Source of the DNA: Gammaproteobacteria bacterium
Lineage (GTDB): Bacteria; Pseudomonadota; Gammaproteobacteria; SZUA-152
Assembly: GCA_021647505.1 (NCBI GenBank)
Contig: JAKIUN010000019.1
Span: 1-55,427 of the forward strand
Direction: 5' to 3'
DNA: 55,427 bases
This document shows positions 31,808 to 45,100 of this stretch, in pieces. The notes beneath the pieces were generated by a model that had not been told where the DNA came from, made no database searches, and saw only the letters and a list, made by a program, of their open reading frames with translations. The position numbers were made by a program, and so were the translations under genes. The first letter of the stretch is position 1; each line of letters starts with the position of its first letter.

Positions 31808-32420
31808 CCAGAACTGGCTGAAACGCCACTTCGACGACCCCTATGTCAAGCAGGCGAAAAAGGCCGGCTATCGGTCGCGTGCCGTGTTTAAGCTACTGGA
31901 AATACAGGAAAAAAGGCGCATCATTAAGCCCGGTCAGGTCATCGTTGACCTGGGTGCCGCACCCGGTGGCTGGGCACAGGTTGCCGTGCCGTTGGTCGGT
32001 AAAAAAGGGGCAATAATTGCGCTGGATATCCTGCCCATCGAGCCCATCGAGGGGGTCGCTTTCATTCAAGGCGATTTTGCGGAACAGGATGTGCGTGAAC
32101 GGCTATTGCTGGCGATAAACGGACGCAGTATAGACCTTGTAATGTCGGATATGGCGCCCAATATTAGTGGTCTTAAGGCCGTTGATCAGCCGCGCGCCAT
32201 ATATTTGGCGGAGTTGGCGCTGGATTTTGCCCGTGGGGTACTGAAACCCGGCGGCGATTTTCTGGTTAAAGTCTTTCAGGGGGAGGGTTTTGACGGCTAC
32301 CTGAAAGACGTTCGGGAGACCTTCAAGAAGGTCGTTATCCGCAAGCCCAAGGCATCCCGGCCGAAGTCCCGCGAGGTGTATCTGTTGGCGATGGACATGA
32401 AAAAAGAGGCAGAAGCCTGA
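31788..32420 (+). CDS. rlmE: 23S rRNA 2'-O-ribose U2552 methyltransferase
   Basis: This 210-residue FtsJ-fold enzyme methylates U2552 of 23S rRNA. The SAM site [14 protein letters not shown] is clear. The catalytic tetrad K-D-K-E can be placed at Lys35 (AVFKLLEI), the Asp of MSDMAPN, the Lys of FLVKVFQG and the Glu of SREVYLLA. The ATG at 31788 gives the standard start [11 protein letters not shown]. It is followed by ftsH, the conserved heat-shock pair. Confidence 0.96.
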   Translation: MKRSKSSQNWLKRHFDDPYVKQAKKAGYRSRAVFKLLEIQEKRRIIKPGQVIVDLGAAPGGWAQVAVPLVGKKGAIIALDILPIEPIEGVAFIQGDFAEQDVRERLLLAINGRSIDLVMSDMAPNISGLKAVDQPRAIYLAELALDFARGVLKPGGDFLVKVFQGEGFDGYLKDVRETFKKVVIRKPKASRPKSREVYLLAMDMKKEAEA

Positions 32421-32493
32421 GTGGTGTGCTTGTATTCGCGTCCGGTATAATGTACCTAACACAATTGAAATCATTTATTAGAGGCAAGCCAGT

Positions 32494-34428
<1,935 letters not shown>

Positions 34429-34499
34429 TTCACCGACCTTGTGCAGCGGGGGAACTTTTTCCCCCGCCGTATCGTTTTCCTGACAGCCCGTGAATTTCC

Positions 34500-35339
34500 A
34501 TGTCGCAAGTCTTGCAGTGTGCTGACAGACAGCTGGATCTGACCCGCCCACAGGTCATGGGCATCCTTAACGTAACCCCCGACTCCTTCTCGGACGGGGG
34601 TTTGTTTGTTTCAGTGGATGCCGCACTAATGGGGGCACGGCAAATGGTCGCGGAAGGCGCGGCCATTATTGACGTCGGCGGGGAGTCGACCCGTCCCGGC
34701 GCCACTGCCGTCTCCGTGCAGGAGGAGCTGGATCGCGTGGTACCGGTGGTCGAGGTCATTGCGCGTGAGCTGCCGGTGATCGTCTCGGTGGATACCAGCA
34801 AGGCAAAGGTCATGAACGAAGCGGTGGCGTTGGGCGCAGGGCTGATCAACGATGTGCGCGCCTTGCGTGGGCCAGATGCGCTACAGGTGGCGAGTAATGC
34901 CAGTGTACCGGTGTGTCTGATGCATATGGCGGGTGATGATCCACGTTTCATGCAGAAAGACCCGCGCTATACGGATGTGATCGATGACATCACGCGGTTT
35001 TTGCACGGACGCATCCAGGCCTGTGAAGCCGCCGGTATCCCTGCTTCGCGCCTGTTGATCGACCCCGGTTTTGGCTTTGGCAAGCGCGTAACGCACAATC
35101 TCCTGATTATGCGGCGCCTGCGCGAATTTCTAGTGCTGGGCAAGCCGCTGCTGATTGGCGTATCACGCAAGTCGACCATTGGTGCGGTGCTGGATTGTGC
35201 CGCGGACGAACGCCTGCCAGGCAGTCTGGCCTTGGCCACGATGGCCTGTCAGGAAGGCGCACAGATTATTCGCACGCACGATGTCGCGGCGACCGTTGAT
35301 GCAGTGAAAATGTGTCATGCGGTGATGACCGCATCGTAA
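34500..35339 (+). CDS. folP: Dihydropteroate synthase
   Basis: This 279-residue TIM-barrel enzyme couples p-aminobenzoate to the pterin diphosphate in folate synthesis and is the sulfonamide target. Signature motifs are VMGILNVTPDSFSDGG near the start and DVGGESTRPGA, followed by the LIDPGFGFGKR and IGVSRKSTIG loops. The order ftsH-folP-glmM is conserved. Confidence 0.97.
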   Translation: MSQVLQCADRQLDLTRPQVMGILNVTPDSFSDGGLFVSVDAALMGARQMVAEGAAIIDVGGESTRPGATAVSVQEELDRVVPVVEVIARELPVIVSVDTSKAKVMNEAVALGAGLINDVRALRGPDALQVASNASVPVCLMHMAGDDPRFMQKDPRYTDVIDDITRFLHGRIQACEAAGIPASRLLIDPGFGFGKRVTHNLLIMRRLREFLVLGKPLLIGVSRKSTIGAVLDCAADERLPGSLALATMACQEGAQIIRTHDVAATVDAVKMCHAVMTAS

Positions 35340-35382
35340 AATTAGTCAGTCATTTTTTGTTACTTAAGGAACCATCGAGGTT

Positions 35383-36723
35383 ATGGAAAAGCTGTATTTT
35401 GGAACTGACGGAATCCGTGGTCGGGTGGGTGAGGGCGCCATTAACCCGGAGTTCATGCTCAAGCTGGGTTGGGCCGTGGGCCGGGTGCTGGCCGGCAATA
35501 ATGCCGGCAAGGTGGTGATCGGTAAGGATACGCGTATTTCCGGTTACATGTTTGAGTCGGCACTGGAAGCCGGCCTGACGGCGGCAGGCATCGACAGTCT
35601 GCTGCTGGGGCCCATGCCGACCCCGGCGATTGCCTATCTGACCCGGACCCTGCACGCCGATGCCGGTATTGTTATCAGTGCATCGCACAATCTCTTCCAC
35701 GATAATGGCATCAAGTTTTTCTCGGCCGATGGCACCAAACTTTCCGACGAGATCGAACTGGCCATTGAGGCCGAACTGGACAAGGCGCTGCTGTGCGTGG
35801 ATTCTTCGTTGTTGGGCAAGGCAGAGCGCATCGGCGATGCTGGCGGACGTTATATCGAATTTTGCAAGAGCACCATCCCTTCGCGCATCAACCTGAAAGG
35901 CATGACGATTGTCGTCGATTGTGCCCATGGCGCCACCTATCATGTCGCTCCGAGTGTATTTGACGAGCTAGGGGCCAAGGTCATCAGTATCGGGGTTGAT
36001 CCCGATGGGCTGAATATCAACGAAAAGTGTGGTTCGACGCATCCCGAGGCGCTGCAGCAGGCCGTGCTTGAGCACCAGGCCGATGTGGGTATCGCCCTCG
36101 ATGGCGATGGTGACCGGTTGATTATGGTGGATCAGCAGGGCGGCGTACTCGATGGTGATGAAATCCTCTACATTATTGCCCGCTCGCGCATGAGCGAGGG
36201 GCGGCTTGAGGGGGGAGTCGTTGGCACCGTCATGAGCAACCTGGGGCTTGAAGTCGCGTTTGATCGCGATGGTATCGATTTTCAGCGTGCCAGTGTCGGT
36301 GATCGCTATGTCATGGAACTACTGATGCGCGATGGCTGGATGCTGGGTGGTGAGTCGTCCGGGCACATTATCTGTCTGGATCACACCACGACAGGCGATG
36401 GTATCGTGTCTGCACTGCAGGTGCTGCATGCCATGATTCGCTCCGGCCTGCCACTGCATGAACTGAAGACGGGCATGACCAAGTATCCTCAGCACATGAT
36501 CAATGTACGGGTCAGCGGTAAAGTGGATCTGGCTGGTTCTGCATCGATTCAGAGTGCCGTCAGTGAAACCGAGGCACAGCTGGGAAGCCGTGGGAGAGTA
36601 CTTTTACGCCCTTCGGGTACCGAGCCCCTGGTACGGGTAATGATCGAAGGTGAGGATGGCACGCAGGTGGTCGAGTTGACCCGGCAGCTGGCGGCGGCGG
36701 TGGATGAGGCGCTGTCAGCCTGA
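35383..36723 (+). CDS. glmM: Phosphoglucosamine mutase
   Basis: This 446-residue enzyme interconverts glucosamine-6-phosphate and glucosamine-1-phosphate for UDP-GlcNAc synthesis. The phosphoserine is Ser101 in GIVISASHN. The metal loop is DGDGDR and the sugar-binding loop is GGESSGH; the C-terminal phosphate site is [12 protein letters not shown]. The start FGTDGIRG is standard. A short palindrome (CAATTGG/CCAATTG, 36734-36763) follows the gene. Confidence 0.97.
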   Translation: MEKLYFGTDGIRGRVGEGAINPEFMLKLGWAVGRVLAGNNAGKVVIGKDTRISGYMFESALEAGLTAAGIDSLLLGPMPTPAIAYLTRTLHADAGIVISASHNLFHDNGIKFFSADGTKLSDEIELAIEAELDKALLCVDSSLLGKAERIGDAGGRYIEFCKSTIPSRINLKGMTIVVDCAHGATYHVAPSVFDELGAKVISIGVDPDGLNINEKCGSTHPEALQQAVLEHQADVGIALDGDGDRLIMVDQQGGVLDGDEILYIIARSRMSEGRLEGGVVGTVMSNLGLEVAFDRDGIDFQRASVGDRYVMELLMRDGWMLGGESSGHIICLDHTTTGDGIVSALQVLHAMIRSGLPLHELKTGMTKYPQHMINVRVSGKVDLAGSASIQSAVSETEAQLGSRGRVLLRPSGTEPLVRVMIEGEDGTQVVELTRQLAAAVDEALSA

Positions 36724-36827
36724 AAATTCACTGCAATTGGACGAAATCAGCGAATTCCAATTGTGTTCCGGGGCGCAGACAGGTAAGCTTTGCGCCGAAA
36801 TTTTGCTATGTCTTGAAGGGGTTGTGA

Positions 36828-37577
36828 ATGCGTCAGACACTCGTCGCCGGTAATTGGAAAATGAATGGCTCCCGTGAGGAGAATCGTCACCTGCTCGACG
36901 GTATCAAGGCCGGACTAAGCGAAGGCGTGGGCGCTGAGGTGGTTGTTTGCCCGCCGGCCATTTACATTCCACAGGTGGCTCGCCGTCTTAATGGCAGCGG
37001 TATTACCTGGGGTGGCCAGGATCTCAGTCTGCACGAATCAGGTGCCTACACGGGCGAGATTTCCGCCGCCATGCTGTGGGACTACCAGTGCCGATATGTC
37101 ATCATTGGCCACTCCGAGCGCCGCAGTCTGCATGGCGAGACCGATGCGCAGGTGGCGGAAAAATTCCTTGTCGCGCAGAAGGTCGGCTTGACGCCGATTC
37201 TCTGCATTGGTGAACTGCTGGAAGAGCGCGAGGCCGGCGAGACCGAGGCCGTTGTCGCACGCCAGTTGGATGCCGTCATCGATGCGTCCGGTATACAGGC
37301 CATTGCCGGCAGTGTGATTGCCTACGAGCCGGTATGGGCCATTGGTACCGGTAAGACCGCCAGTCCGCAACAGGCGCAGGATGTCCATGCCTTCATCCGT
37401 CAGCGCGTCGCAACGCAGAATACAGACGTGGCCGAAAAGGTACAGATCCTTTACGGCGGCAGCGTAAAGCCGGATAATGCCGCCGAGCTGTTTGCCATGG
37501 CCGATATCGATGGCGGGCTGATTGGTGGCGCCTCGCTCGACGCAGAGGGCTTTCTCGCGATTTGTCGCGCCGTATAG
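36828..37577 (+). CDS. tpiA: Triosephosphate isomerase
   Basis: This 249-residue glycolytic enzyme interconverts dihydroxyacetone phosphate and glyceraldehyde-3-phosphate. Catalytic residues are visible: Lys11 in AGNWKMNG, the His in IIGHSERR and the Glu in [12 protein letters not shown]. The phosphate-binding [10 protein letters not shown] and GGLIGGASL segments are intact. It lies between glmM and secG, as in many non-enteric gammaproteobacteria. Confidence 0.98.
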   Translation: MRQTLVAGNWKMNGSREENRHLLDGIKAGLSEGVGAEVVVCPPAIYIPQVARRLNGSGITWGGQDLSLHESGAYTGEISAAMLWDYQCRYVIIGHSERRSLHGETDAQVAEKFLVAQKVGLTPILCIGELLEEREAGETEAVVARQLDAVIDASGIQAIAGSVIAYEPVWAIGTGKTASPQQAQDVHAFIRQRVATQNTDVAEKVQILYGGSVKPDNAAELFAMADIDGGLIGGASLDAEGFLAICRAV

Positions 37578-37603
37578 CCGTACGTTTTTCAGGAACTTGT
37601 TCA

Positions 37604-37975
37604 ATGCTTGAAACGATTTTATTGATGGTGCATTTGCTGATCGCGATCGGCATGGTTGTGCTGGTGCTGATTCAACATGGCAAAGGCGCGGACGCCGGCG
37701 CCGCCTTCGGTGCCGGCGCGGCGGGTGGTGTATCGGGCTCGGTGTTTGGCGCAAAGGGCTCCGGTAACTTCCTGTCTCACTCAACGGCGGTCTTGGCGGC
37801 GGTGTTTTTCCTCACCAGTCTTTCGTTGGCCTACCTGGCAAAGAACACAACAAGCGAGACTGACAGCCTGCTTGATCGTGTGCAGGATTCATCTGTCATT
37901 GACTCGCCGCCTGCGGATACACCCGTACTTCCCTCCGATGTGTCGGTTGACGACGCACCGAAAAACCCAGAGTAA
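37604..37975 (+). CDS. secG: Preprotein translocase subunit SecG
   Basis: This 124-residue membrane protein supports the SecYEG channel. Two hydrophobic helices (about residues 3-24 and 55-75) flank a glycine-rich loop with [15 protein letters not shown] and [11 protein letters not shown], both typical of SecG. The C-terminal tail is acidic and Pro/Ser-rich. The ATG at 37604 follows an AGGA-type site. The gene precedes tRNA-Leu, as in E. coli. Confidence 0.95.
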   Translation: MLETILLMVHLLIAIGMVVLVLIQHGKGADAGAAFGAGAAGGVSGSVFGAKGSGNFLSHSTAVLAAVFFLTSLSLAYLAKNTTSETDSLLDRVQDSSVIDSPPADTPVLPSDVSVDDAPKNPE

Positions 37976-38000
37976 CCCCTCTGAGTAACCCCGTTTTATT

Positions 38001-38085
38001 GCCGATGTGGTGGAATTGGTAGACACGCTGTCTTGAGGGGGCAGTGGCGAAAGCCGTGCCGGTTCGACTCCGGCCATCGGCACCA
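38001..38085 (+). tRNA. tRNA-Leu (anticodon GAG)
   Basis: The acceptor arms GCCGATG and CATCGGC close an 85-base type II tRNA with an encoded CCA (38083-38085). The D loop contains GGAATTGGTAGAC, and the anticodon stem CTGTC/GGCAG holds the loop TTGAGGG, giving anticodon GAG. A long variable arm and the T loop TTCGACT follow. It matches the leuU position after secG. Confidence 0.97.
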
Positions 38086-38175
38086 TTTTTTTCTTCCGTC
38101 AAAAAAATGCTGCTTTAATCCTTCTGTATCAGCCAACCTGTTGAGTTTTATAGAAAAACTCAATTCACCTCAGCC

Positions 38176-38205
38176 TTGACAAGCAATTTCAATCTAGCCT
38201 AGACT
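38176..38205 (+). promoter_or_regulatory. Candidate sigma-70 promoter for the nuo operon
   Basis: TTGACA at 38176-38181 and TAGACT at 38200-38205 are separated by 18 bases. The predicted start near 38212 leaves a leader of about 115 bases before nuoA. The rest of 38086-38325 holds no gene; a small ACTCAA-type repeat near 38140-38165 is noted. Confidence 0.5.
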
Positions 38206-38325
38206 GGGCATTCGCCTATCTACATCAGGCTAGCCCCTAGGGATGCACGTTTTTCTCGCTTGAGTCGAAAGACCCTTGAAAAATAACAAGAAATAATCAC
38301 CGCTAACATGAGACTTTAGGTCAGT

Positions 38326-38682
38326 ATGCTAGAGAATTATTTACCGATTCTGGTGTTCCTCATCTTGGGATTGTTGTTCGGCATCGGCCCCATATTCATG
38401 AGCTATATGCTGGGTCCAAGCCGCCCTGACAGCGCCAAGCTGTCACCCTATGAGTGCGGTTTCGAGGCCTTCGAAGATTCGCGCATGAAATTCGATGTGC
38501 GTTTCTACCTCGTCGCTATCCTGTTCATCATCTTCGATCTTGAAATAGCCTTTATGTTCCCCTGGGCCATCGTCCTGAAAGATCTCGGCGTGTTCGGTTT
38601 TTGGGCAATGTTTGTCTTTCTTAGCATACTGGTGGTCGGATTTGCCTACGAATGGAAGAAAGGGGCGATGGAATGGGAGTAG
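38326..38682 (+). CDS. nuoA: NADH-quinone oxidoreductase subunit A
   Basis: This 118-residue membrane subunit of complex I has three helices (about residues 4-27, 62-82 and 88-108). The conserved [20 protein letters not shown] loop contains the Cys that marks quinone-site state in this subunit. It is the first gene of the nuo operon and overlaps nuoB by 10 bases. Confidence 0.97.
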   Translation: MLENYLPILVFLILGLLFGIGPIFMSYMLGPSRPDSAKLSPYECGFEAFEDSRMKFDVRFYLVAILFIIFDLEIAFMFPWAIVLKDLGVFGFWAMFVFLSILVVGFAYEWKKGAMEWE

Positions 38683-39161
38683 AAGGCATTCTCGAGAAGG
38701 GCTTCGTTACCACTTCTGCCGACAAGCTGATCAATTGGGCGCGCACCGGTTCTCTCTGGCCCATGACCTTTGGTTTGGCCTGCTGCGCTGTCGAATTCAT
38801 GCATGTCGGCGCCTCCCGGTACGACATGGATCGCTTCGGCATCATCCCCCGGCCGTCACCACGGCAGTCTGATTTGATGATTGTGGCCGGAACGCTCTGC
38901 AACAAAATGGCACCTGCATTACGCAAGGTCTACGACCAGATGGCGGAGCCACGCTGGGTTATCTCCATGGGTTCCTGCGCCAATGGGGGTGGTTATTACC
39001 ACTATTCCTACGCGGTTGTACGTGGCTGCGACCGTATCGTGCCGGTTGATATTTATATCCCGGGCTGCCCACCGACCGCTGAGGCGCTGCTGTATGGCAT
39101 TATTCAGCTGCAGAACAAAATCAAGCGCACCAATACGATTGCCCGCACCGCGGCAAGTTAA
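38673..39161 (+). CDS. nuoB: NADH-quinone oxidoreductase subunit B
   Basis: This 162-residue subunit carries the terminal N2 [4Fe-4S] cluster that reduces quinone. The ligands are in [25 protein letters not shown] and [14 protein letters not shown]. The ATG at 38673 gives the standard short [11 protein letters not shown] start; the frame extends seven codons further without support. Confidence 0.97.
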   Translation: MGVEGILEKGFVTTSADKLINWARTGSLWPMTFGLACCAVEFMHVGASRYDMDRFGIIPRPSPRQSDLMIVAGTLCNKMAPALRKVYDQMAEPRWVISMGSCANGGGYYHYSYAVVRGCDRIVPVDIYIPGCPPTAEALLYGIIQLQNKIKRTNTIARTAAS

Positions 39162-39176
39162 ACAAGGAGCTGACTG

Positions 39177-39860
39177 ATGAGTAAGGCGGTTGAGGCTCTT
39201 TCGGCCCGTATTCAGGCACGTTTTTCCGATCATGTTGTTACGCATATAGCATTCGATGAGCTTACGGTCGAGGTGCCTGCGGAGCAGCTTCTTTCTGTTG
39301 GCCTGGCGCTGCGTGACGAGGAAGCGTTTTCCTTCGAAGAACTGCTGGATGTCTGTGGCGTAGACCTGCTGACCTATGGGGAAGCGGAGTGGGATACCGT
39401 TTCCGCTTCCTGCAGCGGCTTCAGTCGTGCTGTCGGCACACCGCATAAGGTCAAGACTCTGCCGCAGGACGAGCGACGATTTGCTGTTATTTATCACCTT
39501 CTGTCAGTTACAAACAACCAGCGTGTTCGTCTCAAGGTTATGCTGGATGAGGCACATCTCATTATCGATTCAGTTGCTGGCCTGTGGGCCTCGGCTGACT
39601 GGTATGAGCGTGAGGCCTTCGACCTGTTCGGCATCATGTTCAAAGGACACCCTGATCTGCGTCGATTATTGACGGACTATGGTTTTATCGGTCATCCGTT
39701 TCGTAAGGACTTTCCGTTGCAAGGCAATGTTGAAATGCGCTATGACGCTGAAAAGCGCCGTGTGGTCTATGAGCCGGTCAGTATCGAACCCCGCACTCTC
39801 GTACCTCGCGTTATTCGCGCAGAACAGCCCATAAAGCCGGTTACGGAAGGTGGGGGCTGA
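39177..39860 (+). CDS. nuoC: NADH-quinone oxidoreductase subunit C
   Basis: This 227-residue hydrophilic subunit (30-kDa type) helps build the quinone module. The family signature [20 protein letters not shown] is at about residues 140-160, followed by [10 protein letters not shown]. It is separate from nuoD, unlike the fused nuoCD of E. coli, and ends two bases before it. Confidence 0.97.
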   Translation: MSKAVEALSARIQARFSDHVVTHIAFDELTVEVPAEQLLSVGLALRDEEAFSFEELLDVCGVDLLTYGEAEWDTVSASCSGFSRAVGTPHKVKTLPQDERRFAVIYHLLSVTNNQRVRLKVMLDEAHLIIDSVAGLWASADWYEREAFDLFGIMFKGHPDLRRLLTDYGFIGHPFRKDFPLQGNVEMRYDAEKRRVVYEPVSIEPRTLVPRVIRAEQPIKPVTEGGG

Positions 39861-39862
39861 CC

Positions 39863-41116
39863 ATGCCTGAGATTCGTAATTACACACTGAATTTTGGCCC
39901 CCAGCACCCCTCGGCGCATGGCGTTCTGCGTCTGGTTTTGGAACTGGATGGCGAGGTCATAGAGCGAGCCGACCCACACATTGGCCTGTTGCATCGCGGC
40001 ACCGAGAAACTGGCCGAGAGCAAGCCGTATAATCAGAGCATCCCCTACATGGATCGGCTCGATTATGTTTCCATGATGTGCAACGAACATGGTTATGTGC
40101 TTGCACTGGAAAAAATGCTGGGTATTGTCGCACCAGAACGCGCCCAGTATATCCGCGTCATGTTCGATGAAATCACTCGCATCCTGAATCACTGTATGTG
40201 GTTAGGTGCGCATGCGCTGGACATCGGCGCTATGACGGTGTTTTTGTATGCCTTCCGTGAGCGAGAAGACCTCATGGATGCTTATGAGGCGGTATCCGGT
40301 GCACGCCTGCATGCCAGCTACTACCGCCCGGGTGGTGTTTATCGTGACCTGCCTGACAGCATGCCCAAGTATCAGCCTTCCAAGTGGCACAACCAAAAAG
40401 AAGTCGACCGTCTGAACGAAAATCGTCAGGGCTCGCTGCTCGACTTCATCGAAGACTTTACGCGCCGTTTTCCCACTTATGTCGACGAATATGAAACATT
40501 ACTGACCGATAACCGTATCTGGAAACAGCGTACCGTGGGTATCGGCGTGGTGTCGCCGGAACGCGCCCTGCAACTGGGCTTTAGCGGGCCCATGCTGCGC
40601 GGCTCCGGTATTGAATGGGACTTGCGCAGGAAACAACCATACGCGGTCTATGACAAACTCGATTTTGATATTCCGGTGGGCGTGACGGGTGACTGTTATG
40701 ACCGTTACCTGGTGCGTATCGAAGAAATGCGTCAGTCGAACGGTATCATTAAACAGTGCATCGACTGGCTGCGTAACAATCCTGGCCCGGTGATACTCGA
40801 TGATCACAAGCATGTTCCTCCCAAGCGGGAAGAAATGAAGGGCAACATGGAGTCACTGATTCATCACTTCAAATTGTTTACCGAAGGTTATGCCTTGCCG
40901 GAAGGCGAGGTGTACACCTCGGTTGAACATCCCAAAGGTGAGTTTGGTATTTATCTTGTATCTGACGGTGCCAACAAGCCTTACCGGCTGAAAATCCGCG
41001 CCCCGGGCTTTCCCCACCTGGCTGCGCTGGACGAAATGTCCCGTGGCCATATGATTGCCGATGTGGTTGCGATCATTGGTACACAGGACATCGTTTTTGG
41101 AGAAATTGATCGCTGA
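39863..41116 (+). CDS. nuoD: NADH-quinone oxidoreductase subunit D
   Basis: This 417-residue subunit (49-kDa type) forms the quinone pocket with NuoB. The diagnostic [15 protein letters not shown] lies at residues 11-25, and the C-terminus ends in [12 protein letters not shown], the typical last residues. The stop shares a base with the nuoE start. Confidence 0.97.
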   Translation: MPEIRNYTLNFGPQHPSAHGVLRLVLELDGEVIERADPHIGLLHRGTEKLAESKPYNQSIPYMDRLDYVSMMCNEHGYVLALEKMLGIVAPERAQYIRVMFDEITRILNHCMWLGAHALDIGAMTVFLYAFREREDLMDAYEAVSGARLHASYYRPGGVYRDLPDSMPKYQPSKWHNQKEVDRLNENRQGSLLDFIEDFTRRFPTYVDEYETLLTDNRIWKQRTVGIGVVSPERALQLGFSGPMLRGSGIEWDLRRKQPYAVYDKLDFDIPVGVTGDCYDRYLVRIEEMRQSNGIIKQCIDWLRNNPGPVILDDHKHVPPKREEMKGNMESLIHHFKLFTEGYALPEGEVYTSVEHPKGEFGIYLVSDGANKPYRLKIRAPGFPHLAALDEMSRGHMIADVVAIIGTQDIVFGEIDR

Positions 41117-41622
41117 TGGCCGCTGCAATGGAAACACCAAAAAATGATTTGATCTCCGCCGAGTGCCGGGCCGAGATTGACCAGTGGGTCGCCAAATATC
41201 CACTGGATCAGAAACAGTCTGCGGTGATGGCCGCATTGCGTATCATGCAGGACGACAACGGTGGTTACCTGACCACGGAACGGATGGATGCCGTTGCGGA
41301 CTACCTCGATATGACGCCCATATCGGTCTATGAAGTGGCGACATTCTACTCAATGTATGAGTTGAGTCCGGTTGGCCAGCACAAGATCTGTGTTTGCACC
41401 AATATTTCCTGCATGCTGTGCGGCTCCGATGAAGTGGTCGCACATCTTCGCGAGCGCCTGGGTATTGGTCTGGGAGAGACAACCGAGGACGGCCGCATAA
41501 CACTTAAAGAAGTCGAATGTCTGGGTGCCTGCGTGGACGCCCCCATGTGTCAGATTGATCGTAAATACCATCTCAAGCTGACGCCTGAAAAAATCGACGC
41601 AATACTGGATCAGTTGGACTAA
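41116..41622 (+). CDS. nuoE: NADH-quinone oxidoreductase subunit E
   Basis: This 168-residue subunit (24-kDa type) binds a thioredoxin-like [2Fe-2S] cluster (N1a). Ligand Cys residues lie in the [12 protein letters not shown] region and in [12 protein letters not shown]. It belongs to the NADH-oxidising module with NuoF and NuoG, and its ATG overlaps the nuoD stop. Confidence 0.96.
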   Translation: MAAAMETPKNDLISAECRAEIDQWVAKYPLDQKQSAVMAALRIMQDDNGGYLTTERMDAVADYLDMTPISVYEVATFYSMYELSPVGQHKICVCTNISCMLCGSDEVVAHLRERLGIGLGETTEDGRITLKEVECLGACVDAPMCQIDRKYHLKLTPEKIDAILDQLD

Positions 41623-41627
41623 CCCTT

Positions 41628-42905
41628 ATGGCCAACGAAGTTTGTTTTAGAACACTGCATCTCGATAAGCCCTGGACTCTTGAGACCTATCAGGGTGCGG
41701 GTGGTTACGATGTGTGGAAGAAGATTCTCGCCGAGAAAACGGTTCCTGATGAAATTATTAACCAGCTGAAGACTTCGGCGTTACGTGGCCGTGGCGGCGC
41801 AGGTTTCCCCACCGGCCTGAAGTGGAGTTTCATGCCACGCAATACGCCGGGGCAGAAATACATCGTGTGTAATTCCGATGAAGGTGAGCCAGGCACCTGT
41901 AAGGATCGTGATATCCTGCTCTATAATCCCCATCAGCTGGTTGAAGGGATGGCTATTGCCGGTTACACCATCGGCGCAACAGCGGGTTATAATTATATTC
42001 GCGGTGAATTCTGGGAACCCTATGAGCGTTTTCAGCAGGCCATCGACGACGCCTATGCCGCTGGCTTACTGGGCAAAAACATCATGGGCAGCGGCATCGA
42101 TTTTGATCTGCATGTCCATCTCGGTGGTGGTGCCTACATCTGTGGTGAAGAGACTGCCTTGCTGGAATCACTGGAAGGCAAGAAAGGCCAGCCACGTTTC
42201 AAGCCGCCTTTCCCAGCCAGTTTCGGTCTGTATGGACGCCCGACGACCATTAATAATACCGAGACCCTGGCTTCCGTTCCGGTTATTTTGAAAAACGGTG
42301 GTCGATGGTTTCTGGATCTCGGCAAGCCGAACAACGGCGGATCCAAGCTGTTCTGCGTCAGTGGCCATGTCAACAAGCCCGGCAATTATGAAGTGCCGAT
42401 GGGTACGCTATTTTCCGAGTTGTTGGAAATGGCTGGAGGTATTCGGGACGGCCACAATTTAAAGGCAGTGATACCGGGCGGATCTTCAACGCCGGTGCTG
42501 TTGCCTGAAGAGGCAATGGCCATGAGCATGGATTATGACTCCATTTCAAAGGCCGGCTCGCAGCTGGGTGCCGGTTCGGTCATCGTCATGGATGATTCTA
42601 CCTGCATGGTGAGAGCGCTGGCGCGCATTTCACACTTTTATTACGAAGAGTCCTGTGGCCAGTGCACACCCTGTCGCGAAGGCACGGGCTGGTTGATGCG
42701 CGTCGTGCATCGCATCGAGCATGGGCAGGGACGCCAGGAAGACCTGGATCTCCTGCTGGATGTTTCCAGCAAGATTCAAGGCAGAACCATCTGCGCTTTG
42801 GGCGATGCGGCGGCGATGCCGGTGAGCAGCTTTGTCAGCAAGTTCAGAGATGAATTTCAATATCACATCGATCATAAATCCTGCATGGTCGGTGCGGACG
42901 CTTAA
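41628..42905 (+). CDS. nuoF: NADH-quinone oxidoreductase subunit F
   Basis: This 425-residue subunit (51-kDa type) binds FMN, NADH and a [4Fe-4S] cluster (N3). The glycine-rich [13 protein letters not shown] is the NADH/FMN site, with [13 protein letters not shown] further on. The cluster ligands are in [12 protein letters not shown] and a later Cys (TICALGD). Confidence 0.97.
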   Translation: MANEVCFRTLHLDKPWTLETYQGAGGYDVWKKILAEKTVPDEIINQLKTSALRGRGGAGFPTGLKWSFMPRNTPGQKYIVCNSDEGEPGTCKDRDILLYNPHQLVEGMAIAGYTIGATAGYNYIRGEFWEPYERFQQAIDDAYAAGLLGKNIMGSGIDFDLHVHLGGGAYICGEETALLESLEGKKGQPRFKPPFPASFGLYGRPTTINNTETLASVPVILKNGGRWFLDLGKPNNGGSKLFCVSGHVNKPGNYEVPMGTLFSELLEMAGGIRDGHNLKAVIPGGSSTPVLLPEEAMAMSMDYDSISKAGSQLGAGSVIVMDDSTCMVRALARISHFYYEESCGQCTPCREGTGWLMRVVHRIEHGQGRQEDLDLLLDVSSKIQGRTICALGDAAAMPVSSFVSKFRDEFQYHIDHKSCMVGADA

Positions 42906-42937
42906 GGCGTTTAACGTTAGACGGTACGAGTATCACG

Positions 42938-45073
42938 ATGGTCAACATCGAAATTGATGGCAAAAAGATTCACGCGCGCGAAGGCTCGATGGTGATAGAG
43001 GCGGCAGACGATGCGGGTATTAATATCCCGCGTTTCTGCTACCACAAGAAACTTTCTATTGCCGCGAATTGCCGCATGTGTCTGGTCGAGGTGGAGAAGG
43101 CGGCAAAGCCATTGCCGGCCTGTGCCACGCCGGTAACGGATGGCATGAAGATATTTACCCGTTCCACCAAGGCCGTGGCGGCACAGAAGGGTGTGATGGA
43201 ATTCCTGCTCATCAATCACCCCCTGGATTGCCCGATTTGTGACCAGGGTGGCGAGTGCGAGTTACAGGATGTCGCCCTGACCTATGGCAGCGATGTTTCA
43301 AGATACGCCGAAAGCAAGCGCGTGCTGGCCAATAAGGATTTCGGCCCGCTGATTGGCGGCGATATGACACGCTGTATTCACTGTACCCGCTGTGTACGTT
43401 TCGGTACTGAAATCGCCGGTATTGGTGAAATGGGCACTATCGGTCGTGGCGAGCACATGGAAATTGGCACCTTTGTGCAATACAGCCTGAGTTCCGAGCT
43501 GTCCGGCAATATTATCGACCTTTGTCCGGTCGGCGCCTTGACCTCAAAACCCTTCCGTTATGTGGCGCGGGCCTGGGAACTGGTGCAGCGCGACAGCATT
43601 GCGCCCCATGACTGCGTCGGCTCCAATATTCATGTACATGTAAAACACGACCGCGTGGTGCGTGTGGTGCCACGTGAAAACGAAGAAATCAACGAAACCT
43701 GGCTGTCGGATCGTGATCGCTTCAGTTATGAAGGCCTAAATAGTGCAGCGCGCATACAGGCCCCAATGATAAAGGTCGAAGGCGAGTGGCAGGAGACCGA
43801 TTGGGAAACCGCGCTGCATCGTGCCGTAGACGGCCTCAAGCAAGTCGGTTCAGATGATATCGGCGCGCTGGCCTCACCGGTTTCGACGCTGGAAGAACTC
43901 TATCTGTTGCAGAAACTCATGCGTGAGATTGGCTGTGGCAATATCGATCACCGCCTCAAACAGACGGATTTTTCGGATCAGGAAGCGGCGCCGGTCTTCC
44001 CCTGGCTGGGACAGGCGATCAGCGACCTGGAAGATAACGATGCCGTGCTGCTGATTGGCGCCGACGTCGCCAGGGATCAGCCCATCATTGGCCATCGTCT
44101 GCGCAAGGCGGCATTGGGCGGCGGGAAAATTTCCAGCGTCAACCCCGCCGATTTTTCCTGCCATTTTCCTCAGCTGGCCAGCTGTGTCTCCACAAACATG
44201 TTGGAGGAGCTGGTTGCTATTGCCAAGGCCTTGTTGGATAAATCCGCTAAAACGGCCGCCCCCGAGGGTTTTGCGGCACTGGGTAAATCCGTCGAGGTGA
44301 CGGACTCACACGAGCGGATTGCCGAGTCACTGCGCAATGGCCAGTCCACCTCGGTGCTGATGGGCGAGGCGGCGATCAACGATGCACAATTCAGCGCCAT
44401 TCGCAGTATTGCGATACTGATCGCGGAATTGTCTGACAGCCGTCCCGGCTATTTGCCCGCCGGCGGCAACGGTGCCGGTGCCTGGCAGGCCGGAGCCTTG
44501 CCGCATCGCAAGGCGGGTGGACGTCCCGCTTCGGTGAATGGCAAGAATATTGCGCAGATGCTGGCCTCGGACATGAAGGCCTATCTGCTGCTCAACACCG
44601 AACCGGAGAACGATTGCGCAGATACTGGCGCTGCCCGTGCAGCCATGGAGAAGGCCGCGTTTGTCGTCAGCCTGAGTCCCTATTCAAGCGATGCCGTAAT
44701 GGCCTATGCTGATGTCATCCTGCCGGTCTCACCCTTTACCGAAACCTCCGGTAGTTTCGTCAATGCCGAGGGGCGCAGGCAGAGTTTTGAAGGTGTGGTG
44801 CCACCACTGGGGGAGTCCCGCCCGGCCTGGAAGGTACTGCGGGTATTGGGTAATCTGTTCAACTGTGATGGTTTTGATTTTGTTGAATCGTCCGAGGTTC
44901 TTGCTGAATTGGCTACCGAGGTAGGGGATATCAGCAGGGACAACAGTCGTTCCTGGCGCTGCCCGGAGTCATTGGGTTCCTCCGTCGAGTACCGTAAGCC
45001 CCCGGCCTATGCCGGTGATGGAATTGTGCGTCGTGCCGAAAGCCTACAGGCTGTTGCGCGGACGCGTGTTTGA
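42938..45073 (+). CDS. nuoG: NADH-quinone oxidoreductase subunit G
   Basis: This 711-residue subunit (75-kDa type) wires electrons from NuoF to the membrane arm. N-terminal [2Fe-2S] ligands are in FCYHKKLSIAANCRMCLVEV and PLPACATPV; the His-Cys3 site is in HPLDCPICDQGGECELQ; a further [4Fe-4S] site is in CIHCTRCVRFG with a later CPVGAL. The long C-terminal molybdopterin-like domain is catalytically unused in this family. It is shorter than E. coli NuoG (about 900 residues), as is usual in other proteobacteria. Confidence 0.96.
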   Translation: MVNIEIDGKKIHAREGSMVIEAADDAGINIPRFCYHKKLSIAANCRMCLVEVEKAAKPLPACATPVTDGMKIFTRSTKAVAAQKGVMEFLLINHPLDCPICDQGGECELQDVALTYGSDVSRYAESKRVLANKDFGPLIGGDMTRCIHCTRCVRFGTEIAGIGEMGTIGRGEHMEIGTFVQYSLSSELSGNIIDLCPVGALTSKPFRYVARAWELVQRDSIAPHDCVGSNIHVHVKHDRVVRVVPRENEEINETWLSDRDRFSYEGLNSAARIQAPMIKVEGEWQETDWETALHRAVDGLKQVGSDDIGALASPVSTLEELYLLQKLMREIGCGNIDHRLKQTDFSDQEAAPVFPWLGQAISDLEDNDAVLLIGADVARDQPIIGHRLRKAALGGGKISSVNPADFSCHFPQLASCVSTNMLEELVAIAKALLDKSAKTAAPEGFAALGKSVEVTDSHERIAESLRNGQSTSVLMGEAAINDAQFSAIRSIAILIAELSDSRPGYLPAGGNGAGAWQAGALPHRKAGGRPASVNGKNIAQMLASDMKAYLLLNTEPENDCADTGAARAAMEKAAFVVSLSPYSSDAVMAYADVILPVSPFTETSGSFVNAEGRRQSFEGVVPPLGESRPAWKVLRVLGNLFNCDGFDFVESSEVLAELATEVGDISRDNSRSWRCPESLGSSVEYRKPPAYAGDGIVRRAESLQAVARTRV

Positions 45074-45100
45074 ACATTCGTGACAGACTGAGAATAATTG